Positions 1 to 7,922 of a stretch of DNA of 64,000 nt are shown in pieces. The notes beneath the pieces were generated by a model that searched no databases, was not told where the DNA came from, and saw nothing but the letters and a program-made list of their open reading frames with translations. The translations under genes and the position numbers were made by a program. The stretch covers positions 66,573 through 130,572 of the forward strand of contig DCJQ01000039.1 in assembly GCA_002319965.1 (NCBI GenBank), in the 5' to 3' direction. The first letter of the stretch is position 1, and each line of letters starts with the position of its first letter. This DNA comes from Megasphaera sp. UBA1696. GTDB taxonomy: Bacteria; Bacillota; Negativicutes; Veillonellales; Megasphaeraceae.

Positions 1-1
1 G

Positions 2-268
2 AGAGCCCTGCAGCAGCGAGGACTGCGCATCCCGGAAGACATTGCCATCATCGGCTTCGACAACATCCCCTTAGCCGAATATGCGCAGCCGCCCTTGAGT
101 TCCATCGAAGTCCCTTGTGAAAACCTGGGTAAATCAGCCGTTGAAACCCTCCGCTGGCGCATTCGCAATCCGAAGTCGACACCGCGCAACGTAGCCACGG
201 GAACCGAACTGATTGCCCGAGAAAGCGTCCCTCCAAAAGTGTCGTCAGAAGCAACACATGACGGATAA
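2..268 (+). CDS. LacI-family transcriptional regulator, C-terminal fragment (truncated by window edge)
   Basis: The reading frame is open from base 2 and ends at TAA 266-268, giving 88 residues. It contains the typical end of the periplasmic-binding-like sensor domain of LacI/GalR regulators: IPEDIAIIGFDN, a PPLSSIEVP segment (usually PPLTTI/V in the family), then a GTELIARES-type last strand. The DNA-binding half lies outside the window, so effector and targets cannot be inferred. An intrinsic terminator follows at 285-326. Confidence 0.85.
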   Translation, partial: RALQQRGLRIPEDIAIIGFDNIPLAEYAQPPLSSIEVPCENLGKSAVETLRWRIRNPKSTPRNVATGTELIARESVPPKVSSEATHDG

Positions 269-284
269 AAATCCATATAAAAAG

Positions 285-326
285 AACGAGGCTCTCTGCA
301 TTCTCATGCTGCTGAGCCTCGTTTTT
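285..326 (+). terminator. Intrinsic terminator after LacI-family gene
   Basis: Perfect 10-bp arms AACGAGGCTC (285-294) and GAGCCTCGTT (314-323) are followed by a T run. It lies 16 bp after the stop codon of the regulator and between convergent genes. Confidence 0.85.
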
Positions 327-369
327 ACGTTGGGGAAACGGCTTCGCCTTACGTAACTCCCGTCATGCC

Positions 370-1089
370 TTACGAAGCTTCTTTCGCCAAGGCCACGGGA
401 CTCTCGTTTTGATCCTCTAACGACAGACGGGCCAACCGTTCGATAAAGAACAGGCGGCGGTTGAAGAAATTGACGAGTCGTCCGACGGTCATGGCCGAAA
501 CGATGGTGCCTACGCCGAGGACGACCAGGGTCTTATCCCCGCCGAAAAAGAGAGACAAGAGGAAGGCCATGGTAACCATCGTCGAATCGAAGATGACTTT
601 AGCCGTCCCCATGCGGATCTTCCCTACCTGAGCCATGGCTTTTACAATGCCGTCGCCGGGAACCAGGAGGACCTGGGACGCAACTTCCAGGCAAATACCG
701 AAGGCCAGGACGGCACAGCCCACGAGGAGTATGACCAGGGCCACGGGCCAGGAATGGCCCTGCAGCCCCGATAAGAAGGGCATGTACAGATCGAGGGCAA
801 CGCTAAAAATAACATTAATCCCCATCTGCAGGCCCTCGATCGGACGGAACTGCCGCCGAAGCAGAGCGATTTGGGCCAGGATAAACAGGATATTCATAAA
901 AAAGGTCAATTGACCGAAGGTCCATTTCGAATACAGGCTGATGACGATGGGCACACTCGAGATGGCTGACGTCCCCAGGCCGGCCACAGTGATGAGGTCG
1001 ATGCCCAAGGCGTTGATTAAAATACTTAGGATAAATACGGGAATCCGAATCCCTTTATAGTGCATATGACGCAAAATTACTCTCCCCAT
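370..1089 (-). CDS. YczE/YitT-type integral membrane protein (DUF6198-like)
   Basis: A 239-residue polytopic protein with about five hydrophobic segments. Features such as ALGIDLITVAGLGTSAISSVP near the N-terminus and GDGIVKAMAQ around residue 143 resemble the YczE/YyaS/YitT family, whose substrate is unknown. It follows the MarR gene and overlaps its end, so both are one transcription unit under tandem MarR-type operators. The start is uncertain. The ATG at 1089 lies inside the marR 3' end, while a TTG at 1074 sits 5 nt after GGGGAGAG and would be translationally coupled to the marR stop. Co-transcription with a MarR repressor suggests an inducible exporter-like role; that is inference. Confidence 0.75.
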   Translation of the reverse strand: MGRVILRHMHYKGIRIPVFILSILINALGIDLITVAGLGTSAISSVPIVISLYSKWTFGQLTFFMNILFILAQIALLRRQFRPIEGLQMGINVIFSVALDLYMPFLSGLQGHSWPVALVILLVGCAVLAFGICLEVASQVLLVPGDGIVKAMAQVGKIRMGTAKVIFDSTMVTMAFLLSLFFGGDKTLVVLGVGTIVSAMTVGRLVNFFNRRLFFIERLARLSLEDQNESPVALAKEAS

Positions 1090-1505
1090 TTCTTTTGATT
1101 TTCAATGATTTTCCGAAAGGTTTCCATAAACCGCTGCTGCTCTTCCGTATCGATGCCCTGCCACATGAAGTCGTCGAGACCGTAGATGATTTCGCGGATA
1201 CGCTTGGCCTTTTCCCATCCCTTTTCGGTCAGAAAAATAGACACGCCGCGCTGGTCATCGGGACTGCTTTCTTTGCGGATGAGCTCCAGTTTTTCCATCC
1301 GCTTCAAGAGGCTCGTCACCGTCGACTTATCAATGATGCATTCCTGGCCGATTTCTTTTTGGCCGGCTCCATCGTGGAACCATAGGTATTCTAAGATTTT
1401 AGGCTGGCCGGGCATGAGGCCTTCTTGTTTGATACAGCGGCCGATTTCCCGAGTCGAGCGGTTAAATCCGATTAATAATAAAATATGCAGGGCTTCTAAG
1501 TCCAT
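1077..1505 (-). CDS. MarR-family transcriptional regulator
   Basis: 142 residues with a winged helix-turn-helix: EIGQECIIDKSTVTSLLKRME is the recognition region and SPDDQRGVSIFLTEKG is the wing (the family usually has D-x-R). Length is normal for MarR dimeric repressors. It is the first gene of a unit with the downstream membrane protein. A near-consensus promoter and two 18-bp palindromes lie directly upstream, so autoregulation is likely. The ligand is unknown. Confidence 0.9.
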   Translation of the reverse strand: MDLEALHILLLIGFNRSTREIGRCIKQEGLMPGQPKILEYLWFHDGAGQKEIGQECIIDKSTVTSLLKRMEKLELIRKESSPDDQRGVSIFLTEKGWEKAKRIREIIYGLDDFMWQGIDTEEQQRFMETFRKIIENQKKWGE

Positions 1506-1522
1506 GTCGTCGTCTCCCTTGT

Positions 1523-1560
1523 TAGTTTTAATTCAAACTATTTAGTTGCAATGCAAACTA
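1523..1560 (-). promoter_or_regulatory. Tandem MarR-type operator palindromes
   Basis: Two 18-bp sites, TAGTTTTAATTCAAACTA (1523-1540) and TAGTTGCAATGCAAACTA (1543-1560), both fit TAGTT-N8-AACTA and are spaced 2 bp apart (20-bp period, same face of the helix). They lie between the -10 box and the marR start codon. Confidence 0.7.
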
Positions 1561-1567
1561 CTTTCTT

Positions 1568-1595
1568 ATTATAATCCATGTATCCAAAAAGTCAA
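1568..1595 (-). promoter_or_regulatory. Sigma-70-type promoter of the marR unit
   Basis: On the minus strand TTGACT (1595-1590) and TATAAT (1573-1568) are separated by 16 bp. The start point would fall within the operator pair at 1523-1560, fitting repression by the MarR protein. Confidence 0.75.
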
Positions 1596-1626
1596 TAGCC
1601 TCCAGATATCAATAATAGAAAATTGA

Positions 1627-1665
1627 TAAAAAAATAAGCACGACGGCTGTCATAGACCATCGTGC
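1627..1665 (-). terminator. Intrinsic terminator of DUF3290-DUF421 unit
   Basis: Minus-strand stem GCACGATGG / CCGTCGTGC (arms at 1665-1657 and 1646-1638; one G-T pair) is followed by TTATTTTTTT. It lies just after the DUF421 stop codon. Confidence 0.85.
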
Positions 1666-1671
1666 CTCTTA

Positions 1672-2316
1672 TTAATCATGGGAATTAGGCGGGTACGGAT
1701 ACAAAATGACTTCTCCGTCGAGGTATTCGGCTAAAAAGATATCCCGCGGCTCATAGCCCTGACGGGTCAATTCCTCCGTGAGCCATTCCGAATCCTTGTC
1801 GATCAGCACCAAGACATCCGTATTGATCTGACCGTCGGCAATGATGGGAAAGCGGATGTTGTCTTCCCCCATTTGAACGACCGTCAGCTGACCGTTTTGC
1901 TCGAGGACAGCCCGCTTGACATCCTGGATGCGCTGGACGCCCATAGCCCTCAGCTTCATCTGAAGCTCAAAGGCCTGAATGCCCGAACGCAGGCAGGTTT
2001 CGGTCTGCAGTTCCCCCTGCTCGATGAGGATGACCGGCCTTCCGTCGACGAGGACGCGAATGATGCGGCTGACGGATTTTAAGTATTTCAAGGTCATGAC
2101 CAAAATCGTCCAAACGACCATGATCATGAGGAACTGAAAAATACTGATCGTGTCGTTATAAATGACGCCGCCGATAATACCGCCGAGGACGTAATTCTGT
2201 ATCTGATCCAGAGCCGACGTCGGCGCCAGATTACGCTTGCCCAAGAGATTGATCTGTAAAATAAAGGCCAACAGTCCCAAGCCCAGTTTAGCAAAAATCA
2301 TAGAATACGGAAACAT
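1672..2316 (-). CDS. DUF421 family membrane protein (YetF-like)
   Basis: 214 residues: N-terminal membrane segments (about 5-20, 45-85), a LLGKRNLAPTSALDQIQNYVLGG motif region, then two soluble alpha/beta repeats with RPVILIEQGEL near residue 92. This is the standard YetF/YdfR (DUF421) architecture. It is preceded by GGAGGGG and lies 8 bp downstream of a DUF3290 gene; the two families are commonly paired. The biochemical role is unknown; a membrane or cell-envelope function is family-level inference. Confidence 0.85.
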   Translation of the reverse strand: MFPYSMIFAKLGLGLLAFILQINLLGKRNLAPTSALDQIQNYVLGGIIGGVIYNDTISIFQFLMIMVVWTILVMTLKYLKSVSRIIRVLVDGRPVILIEQGELQTETCLRSGIQAFELQMKLRAMGVQRIQDVKRAVLEQNGQLTVVQMGEDNIRFPIIADGQINTDVLVLIDKDSEWLTEELTRQGYEPRDIFLAEYLDGEVILYPYPPNSHD

Positions 2317-2324
2317 GGCCCCTC

Positions 2325-2777
2325 CTAGTGCGGAACGTCGACGAGTTTGACGTCTTTTTGAATTAAATAGACCCGGTTGATGCGGTACGCCGTATAACTG
2401 CTGTTAAAATCGATACGATAGTAATCGTCACGGATCTTAATCAGCATCCCGTCCTGCAGGCGCAGGGAATTAACGGCAATATCCGCCTCCGATAAGGTCA
2501 TATTGTCGCTGAAGGTATCGAGAAACTGCATCATCCGCGACGTATTTTCCCTCGTTTCCCGCTGGCGGCTGTAACTGTCCCAATTGGAACCGATTAAGAA
2601 TAAGCCGATCAGAAGCAGGATAATGCTCAAATCACGGTACTTCGACTGCAGTCGGTTGCGCATATATTTGGCAGTGATGATGACCAGGGCCACTAAAATA
2701 AAGAAAATCAGGCCATATTGAAACAAGTAGCTGACTTGGGCCTGGCTTTCCAGATAAGCATAGGTATAAAACTGCAA
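2325..2777 (-). CDS. DUF3290 family protein
   Basis: 150 residues with two N-terminal membrane helices (about 19-36 and 50-63) and a soluble tail of about 85 residues. The sequence pattern (YTYAYLESQAQVSYL at the N-terminus, NWDSYSRQRETRENT after helix 2) matches the DUF3290 family, which is typically encoded beside DUF421. First gene of the two-gene unit; promoter at 2807-2836. Confidence 0.85.
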   Translation of the reverse strand: MQFYTYAYLESQAQVSYLFQYGLIFFILVALVIITAKYMRNRLQSKYRDLSIILLLIGLFLIGSNWDSYSRQRETRENTSRMMQFLDTFSDNMTLSEADIAVNSLRLQDGMLIKIRDDYYRIDFNSSYTAYRINRVYLIQKDVKLVDVPH

Positions 2778-2806
2778 GAAGGCTCCCCCTTTCCCTTTGT
2801 TTTTCT

Positions 2807-2836
2807 ATTGTAACAAATCTTTTGCAAAAAAATCAA
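2807..2836 (-). promoter_or_regulatory. Promoter of DUF3290-DUF421 unit
   Basis: Minus-strand TTGATT (2836-2831), 18-bp spacer and TACAAT (2812-2807), 30 bp upstream of the DUF3290 start codon. Confidence 0.6.
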
Positions 2837-2872
2837 CTGAAAAGACCGTTGCCAACAACCGTCGACGGACCC

Positions 2873-2908
2873 AAAAAACAGCCTGCCGTCACAGACAGCA
2901 GGCTGTTT
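2873..2908 (-). terminator. Intrinsic terminator after mscL
   Basis: Arms ACAGCCTGC (2878-2886) and GCAGGCTGT (2898-2906) flank an 11-nt loop. On the minus strand they are followed by TTTTTT, matching the end of the mscL transcript. Confidence 0.8.
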
Positions 2909-3014
2909 CCCTCATAGCATATAAAGGCTGACGATGAGTTCCCTTCCGGAACGCATCTGCATGAAAGGGTACAGGTCTATCCTTTTAAACAGATATAGCA
3001 TCGACAGCGATGAA

Positions 3015-3467
3015 TCAGTTATTGGCAGCCGGCAATTCACTGGTGCAGTGCGGGCAGCGCGTGGCATCGTCAGCGATAGGCTGGCGGCAGAAGGGGCACA
3101 GGCGCGGATCCGCAACCGGTGCCGGTTTGGGCATCAAGCGGTTGAGCTGCTTGATAACGATAAAAATAGCGAAGGCAATAATTAAAAATTCAAGAATCGT
3201 ATTGAGGAAAGAGCCGTAAGCAATGACGGGGATCCCGGCGGCTTTGGCATCGGCCAAAGTTTCTACCTTTTCACCGTTCATGCTCAAAGGAATAAAGAAA
3301 TCAGAAAAATCGATTCCGCCGAGGAGCACACCGATTGGCGGCATGATGACGTTGTTGACAAGAGACGTAACGATCTTGCCAAAAGCACCGCCGACAACGA
3401 CACCGACTGCCATATCAAGGACATTCCCCCGCATGGCGAATTCTTTAAATTCTTTAATAAAACCCAT
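3015..3467 (-). CDS. mscL: Large-conductance mechanosensitive channel MscL with C-terminal zinc ribbon
   Basis: 150 residues. The N-terminal amphipathic helix [29 protein letters not shown] and first membrane helix are classic MscL; the second helix is at about 85-105. The protein ends in a C-x2-C ... C-x2-C ribbon (CPFC, then CPHCTSEL) replacing the usual charged bundle tail; this variant is known in several phyla. The ATG at 3467 is chosen because AGGAG lies 8 nt upstream; the frame could start at a GTG three codons earlier. It releases osmolytes on hypo-osmotic shock. Monocistronic: promoter at 3515-3543, terminator at 2873-2908. Confidence 0.95.
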   Translation of the reverse strand: MGFIKEFKEFAMRGNVLDMAVGVVVGGAFGKIVTSLVNNVIMPPIGVLLGGIDFSDFFIPLSMNGEKVETLADAKAAGIPVIAYGSFLNTILEFLIIAFAIFIVIKQLNRLMPKPAPVADPRLCPFCRQPIADDATRCPHCTSELPAANN

Positions 3468-3514
3468 GCTATCCACTCCTATTCAAAATATAATGATGAG
3501 ATATTGGTACATCT

Positions 3515-3543
3515 ATTCTATCACTACTTCTCAAAAAGTGCAA
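3515..3543 (-). promoter_or_regulatory. Promoter of mscL
   Basis: Minus-strand TTGCAC (3543-3538), 17-bp spacer, TAGAAT (3520-3515). A second TTGCAC occurs about 35 bp further upstream without an evident -10. Confidence 0.65.
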
Positions 3544-3605
3544 AAGGTTTTGGATAAATTTAGTGCAAATTATTTTCAATGCTGCAACGAAATTACAAAA
3601 AATCG

Positions 3606-4991
3606 TTAACGGATGCCGGCCAGCTTCGCCGGGTCCATGGCCTTGTCGAAGTCTTCGGCCGTAACCCAGCCCAGTTTTAAGGCTGATTCTTTGAGCGTCA
3701 GTCCTTCTTTCGCCGCTGTTTTGGCAATGGTGCAGGCCTTGTCATAGCCGACTAAGGGTACAAGGCCTGTGACTAAGATCAGGGAATTGTAAAGGTTGGT
3801 CTCAATCCGTTCCTCATTGGGCTCGATACCGATGATGCAGTGTTTGCGCAGGGATTCCATGCTGTCCGACAACAAGCGGATCGACTGGATAAGGTTGTAG
3901 GCAATGACCGGCATGAAGACGTTCAGTTCAAAATTGCCCTGGCTGGCGGCGATCCCCATGGTCGCATCGTTGCCCATGACCTGTACGGCGACCATGGTGA
4001 CGGCTTCGCATTGCGTCGGATTGACCTTGCTGGGCATGATGGAGCTGCCCGGTTCATTTTCGGGAATGCGGATTTCGCCGATGCCGCAGCGCGGACCCGA
4101 TGACAGCCAGCGGATATCGTTGGCGATTTTCATGAGGTCACAGGCAAGCCCTTTGAGCATGCCGTGGACGGCAACCAGCTCATCCTTACTGGTCAAGGAC
4201 TGGAATTTATTCGGTGCCGTACGGAAGGTCGTCCCCGTCAGTTCGCTGACGATTTCGGCAAAGCGGCGGTCATAGCCTTTCGGACAGTTGATGCCCGTAC
4301 CGACAGCCGTGCCGCCCATAGCCAAATCACGGAGAAAATCGACGCCGCAGCGAAGCATTTCCTTATTGCGTTCAATCATCCGGGCCCAGCCGCTGAATTC
4401 CTGGCCCAAGGTCAAAGGCGTCGCATCCTGCAGGTGCGTGCGGCCGATTTTTACGATGTCCTTAAAGGCTTCCTGCTTATCATGCAAGGCTTTATAGAGG
4501 GCATCCATAGCCGGAAACAGCTGCTGTTCAAGGAGCAGCACTCCCACCATGTGAAGACCCGTCGGAAAGGTATCATTCGAGCTCTGTGAATGGTTGACGT
4601 CGTCGTTGGGATGGACGCGCTGTTCCTTGCCCGCTTCTTTGAGGATCGCCGCGGCACGATTCGCTACGACTTCGTTGACGTTCATATTGAACTGGGTCCC
4701 GCTGCCGGTCATCCAAACGGCCAAGGGAAAATTGCCGTCGAGTTTCCCTTCTAAAATTTCATCGCAGGCTTTGGCAATGGCATCGGCCTTATCGGCATCG
4801 ACGACGCCCAGTTCCTTATTGGTCAACGCTGCCGCTTTTTTCAAATAAGCAAAGACCGTGACCATTTCGGCAGGGATCTTTTCGGTGCCGATTTTAAAGT
4901 TTTCAAAGCTCCGCTGGGTCTGAGCGCCCCATAACTTATCTGCCGGGACCTTGATCTCTCCCATCGAGTCTCTTTCAATGCGGTATTCCAT
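3606..4991 (-). CDS. fumC: Class II fumarate hydratase
   Basis: 461 residues, full length for the iron-independent fumarase that interconverts fumarate and L-malate in the cytosol. Visible signatures: the GSGTQFNMNVNEV segment, NHSQSSNDTFPT, GRTHLQDATPLTLGQEF, and the superfamily signature GSSIMPSKVNPTQCE with the catalytic-loop serine. ATG preceded by AGGAGG. It lies 11 bp downstream of the CoA-transferase, so the two are co-transcribed. In a propionate/succinate-type fermenter it would serve the reductive or oxidative C4 branch; this is inference. No clear terminator is seen after it. Confidence 0.97.
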   Translation of the reverse strand: MEYRIERDSMGEIKVPADKLWGAQTQRSFENFKIGTEKIPAEMVTVFAYLKKAAALTNKELGVVDADKADAIAKACDEILEGKLDGNFPLAVWMTGSGTQFNMNVNEVVANRAAAILKEAGKEQRVHPNDDVNHSQSSNDTFPTGLHMVGVLLLEQQLFPAMDALYKALHDKQEAFKDIVKIGRTHLQDATPLTLGQEFSGWARMIERNKEMLRCGVDFLRDLAMGGTAVGTGINCPKGYDRRFAEIVSELTGTTFRTAPNKFQSLTSKDELVAVHGMLKGLACDLMKIANDIRWLSSGPRCGIGEIRIPENEPGSSIMPSKVNPTQCEAVTMVAVQVMGNDATMGIAASQGNFELNVFMPVIAYNLIQSIRLLSDSMESLRKHCIIGIEPNEERIETNLYNSLILVTGLVPLVGYDKACTIAKTAAKEGLTLKESALKLGWVTAEDFDKAMDPAKLAGIR

Positions 4992-5002
4992 AATATCCTC
5001 CT

Positions 5003-6556
5003 TTAAATTCCCATGGCAGACGGATAAAAAATACGACCATCCATCGTTTTTATGTCGGCCGCCATGAGCGGTCTGAATTCCATTTGGGCGATGATATCCC
5101 GTTCAATATCGATGCCCGGCGCCACTTCCGTCAGCATCAGGCCAGACGCAGTCAAGCGGAATACGGCCCGCTCGGTCACGACCAGGACGTCTTGATTCCG
5201 CGCCGCAGCATACGTCCCGGAAAAGGTAATCTGTTCGACAGTCTTCTTGAATTTTTTATGCATCCCTTCATAGTCGATGATTAATTTTCCGTCTTCACAG
5301 TGTTCCCGCAGGCGGCCGGCCGTAAAGGTCCCCATGAGAATCAACTTTTTCGTATACTGGGCAAGGTCGATGAAACCGCCGGGACCGGTGATGCGGCCGT
5401 TGAACTTCGATACATTGACATTCCCTGAGCCGTCGATTTCGGCCAGCCCTAAAGCGCAGATATCAAGACCGCCGCCATGGCAGATATCAATCATATCAGC
5501 CATCTTCAGCTCGGCTTCGGCATTGATGGCCGCGCCCATGTCAAGGCCCGATAAAGGAATGCCGCCGATGATGCCCGAATCAGAGGCCAAGGTCAAGGTC
5601 GGGCCGAACCCTTCTTCGGCAGCAACGGCTCCGATGATTTCAGGAATGCCGATGCCAAGGTTCATGACGTCGCCCTTTTTCAGTTCCATCGCGGCCCTAC
5701 GGGCACAAATCTTACGGTTATCCAAGGGATGAGGCGGCAGAGATTGGACGGTCACCCGTCTTTCACCACTCAGTTCGGGCCGATAGCCCCTGGCCGCAAA
5801 GCTTTGGACATGATACTTCGGACGGGGCACGACGATGTAGTCGACGAGAAAATGAGGAATCTTCACCAATCGCGAATCGAGGTGGCCCCGGGGTACGACA
5901 TCTTCGACTTGGACGACGACAATGCCTTTTGACTGATGCGTCGCCGCAGCGACTTCAAACTGTTCGCCGATCATCGCTTCTCGTTCGAGGGAAATATTGC
6001 CGTCTTCATCGGCTAAAGAGCCGCGAATGAAGCAGACATCGATGGGAAAGGTCGGATAATAGAGGTACTCTTCGCCGTCGATGTGAACCAATCTGACGAT
6101 ATCCTTTCCTTCGGCCATCGTCTTATCATTGGCCTTGCCGCCGTCGAGGCGCGGATCGGCCAAGGTATGGAGACCAATGTCGGTCCACACGCCTTTTCTC
6201 CCGGAAGCCAGCGCTCGATACAGGCCCAGCAGCGCCCCGGCCGGTACGGTATAGGCCAAGCATTCATTCGCTGCCGCCTTGTCAGCTAATTTTTTATCCA
6301 TGCCGAAGTGACTGGTAATGATGGTTCCCAAGAGACCGTCGGCAGCCAATCGGTCGCCGCCGCGAACGCCGCCGTCGCCTGTACCGGCAATCTTGACTAA
6401 GGTCAGATTCTGCGGGCAGCTTTCTTCAGCATACCGGTCCTGGAGGGCTTTGAACAAGCCGTCCGGCGTGCCAAAGCCGGCGTGGCCGCTGACAGCCAAG
6501 GTCATATCGTCATCGACCAGTCGGGCTGCTTCATACGGTGTGATAAATTGTACCAT
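5003..6556 (-). CDS. Family I CoA-transferase (propionate CoA-transferase/YdiF-like) with Asp at the catalytic Glu position
   Basis: 517 residues, fused alpha-beta architecture of acyl-CoA:acetate/3-ketoacid CoA-transferases. N-terminal half has SGHAGFGTPDGLFKAL and YYPTFPIDVCFIRGSLADEDGNI; C-terminal half has NLGIGIPE, HGGGLDICALGLAEIDGSGNVNVSKF, GPGGF and EVAPGID. In propionate CoA-transferase the glutamate that forms the glutamyl-CoA thioester sits in V-E-A-G-A-I-G-G; here the aligned segment is S-D-S-G-I-I-G-G. The codon at 5581-5579 is GAT, so residue 326 is Asp. Activity may therefore differ (possible hydrolase). Expected substrates are short acyl-CoAs and acetate or propionate; exact specificity is unknown. 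First gene of the unit with fumC. Confidence 0.85.
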   Translation of the reverse strand: MVQFITPYEAARLVDDDMTLAVSGHAGFGTPDGLFKALQDRYAEESCPQNLTLVKIAGTGDGGVRGGDRLAADGLLGTIITSHFGMDKKLADKAAANECLAYTVPAGALLGLYRALASGRKGVWTDIGLHTLADPRLDGGKANDKTMAEGKDIVRLVHIDGEEYLYYPTFPIDVCFIRGSLADEDGNISLEREAMIGEQFEVAAATHQSKGIVVVQVEDVVPRGHLDSRLVKIPHFLVDYIVVPRPKYHVQSFAARGYRPELSGERRVTVQSLPPHPLDNRKICARRAAMELKKGDVMNLGIGIPEIIGAVAAEEGFGPTLTLASDSGIIGGIPLSGLDMGAAINAEAELKMADMIDICHGGGLDICALGLAEIDGSGNVNVSKFNGRITGPGGFIDLAQYTKKLILMGTFTAGRLREHCEDGKLIIDYEGMHKKFKKTVEQITFSGTYAAARNQDVLVVTERAVFRLTASGLMLTEVAPGIDIERDIIAQMEFRPLMAADIKTMDGRIFYPSAMGI

Positions 6557-6605
6557 CGGTTCCCCTCCTCCTGTCCGATCTACAGTTCCTTCTCTTGCTA
6601 GAAAG

Positions 6606-6634
6606 AAAGCCCCTTTACCATAAAGGGGCTTTTT
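6606..6634 (-). terminator. Intrinsic terminator after purD (bidirectional hairpin)
   Basis: Arms AAAGCCCCTTT (6606-6616) and AAAGGGGCTTT (6622-6632) form an 11-bp stem with a 5-nt loop. On the minus strand the stem is followed by TTTCTTTC, ending the purine operon. Confidence 0.8.
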
Positions 6635-6647
6635 AAACCGTAAGGAA

Positions 6648-7922
6648 TTACGGCAAGTGTTTCAATCCTTTAGCACCGATATCGCGGCGGACTTGCTGAC
6701 CGTCAAAGTGGATTTTATCCACCTTTTCATAAGCCTTTTCAATGGCACTTTTAAGGTCCGGTGCCACAGCCGTTACGCCGAGAACGCGGCCGCCATGAGT
6801 CACATAGGCCCCATCCTGTTTGGCCGTTCCCGAATGGAAGACCATCGTATCGTCGCTGTCAATGCCGTCGAGGCCGCTGATGACATCGCCCTTGTGAGAC
6901 GAGGCCGGATAGCCTGCCGAAGCCATGATGACGCAGCAGGCCGAGGCATCCTTCCAGTGAACCATATCCGAAGACAAGGTTCCCTTCGTGCAGGCATACA
7001 TGATCTGCGCCAGATCTCCGTCGAGAAGGGGCAGGACAGCCTGGGTTTCCGGATCGCCGAAACGGCAGTTGAATTCAACGACTTTCGGGCCGTCTGCCGT
7101 AATCATGAGGCCGGCATAGAGGCAGCCCTGATAGGTAATGCCTTCGGCTTTGAGGCCGTCGATAACGGGCCGTAAAATCGTATTTTCAACGACTTTTTGG
7201 ACAGCCGGCGTAAATACCGGAGCCGGAGCATAAGCTCCCATGCCACCCGTATTAGGTCCTTCATCGTTATCAAAGATCCGCTTATGATCCTGAGCCGAAA
7301 TCATGGGCACAATCGTCTTTCCATCGACGAAAGCCAAAAGGCTTGCTTCTTCGCCGACCATGCATTCTTCGATGACGATGCGGCCGCCGGAAGCGCCGAA
7401 GATGTGATCTTCCATCATGGCGTTGACGGCGCTTATAGCTTCTTCTTCCGTCTGAGCCACGACGACGCCCTTGCCGGCAGCCAGTCCGTCGGCCTTGACG
7501 ACGATGGGAGCGCCTTGTTCATGAATGTAAGCCTTAGCTGCATCGCCATCGGTAAAGGATTCATAGGCTGCCGTCGGAATCTGGTATTTCTTCATGAGAT
7601 TCTTGGCAAAGACCTTGGAGCCTTCCATCTGAGCTGCTGCTTTATTGGGACCGAAAACAGCCAATCCTTTGGCCTGCGCTACGTCAGCCAGCCCTTCCGT
7701 AAGGGGCACTTCCGGGCCGACGACGAGCATGTCGATACCTTCCGAGACGGCATAATCGGCAATGCCTTCGAGGTCGGACAAGGAAATATCGACGCATTTG
7801 GCAACGTCCGCCATAGCTGCACTGCCGGGAATGGCGTACAGGGCATCAACACTCGGGCTCTGAGCTAATTTCCAAGCCAGGGTATGTTCGCGGCCGCCGC
7901 CGCCGATGACTGCTACCTTCAT
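6648..7922 (-). CDS. purD: Phosphoribosylamine-glycine ligase (GAR synthetase)
   Basis: 424 residues, standard length. It joins phosphoribosylamine and glycine using ATP, the second step of de novo IMP synthesis. N-terminal nucleotide-binding start KVAVIGGGGREHTLAWKLA, ATP-grasp glycine-rich loop KADGLAAGKGV, and NTGGMGAYAP plus CRFGDPETQAVLP are all present. It is the last gene of the purine operon. Its ATG (7922) overlaps the TAA of the preceding IMP cyclohydrolase gene as TAATG. Confidence 0.97.
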   Translation of the reverse strand: MKVAVIGGGGREHTLAWKLAQSPSVDALYAIPGSAAMADVAKCVDISLSDLEGIADYAVSEGIDMLVVGPEVPLTEGLADVAQAKGLAVFGPNKAAAQMEGSKVFAKNLMKKYQIPTAAYESFTDGDAAKAYIHEQGAPIVVKADGLAAGKGVVVAQTEEEAISAVNAMMEDHIFGASGGRIVIEECMVGEEASLLAFVDGKTIVPMISAQDHKRIFDNDEGPNTGGMGAYAPAPVFTPAVQKVVENTILRPVIDGLKAEGITYQGCLYAGLMITADGPKVVEFNCRFGDPETQAVLPLLDGDLAQIMYACTKGTLSSDMVHWKDASACCVIMASAGYPASSHKGDVISGLDGIDSDDTMVFHSGTAKQDGAYVTHGGRVLGVTAVAPDLKSAIEKAYEKVDKIHFDGQQVRRDIGAKGLKHLP

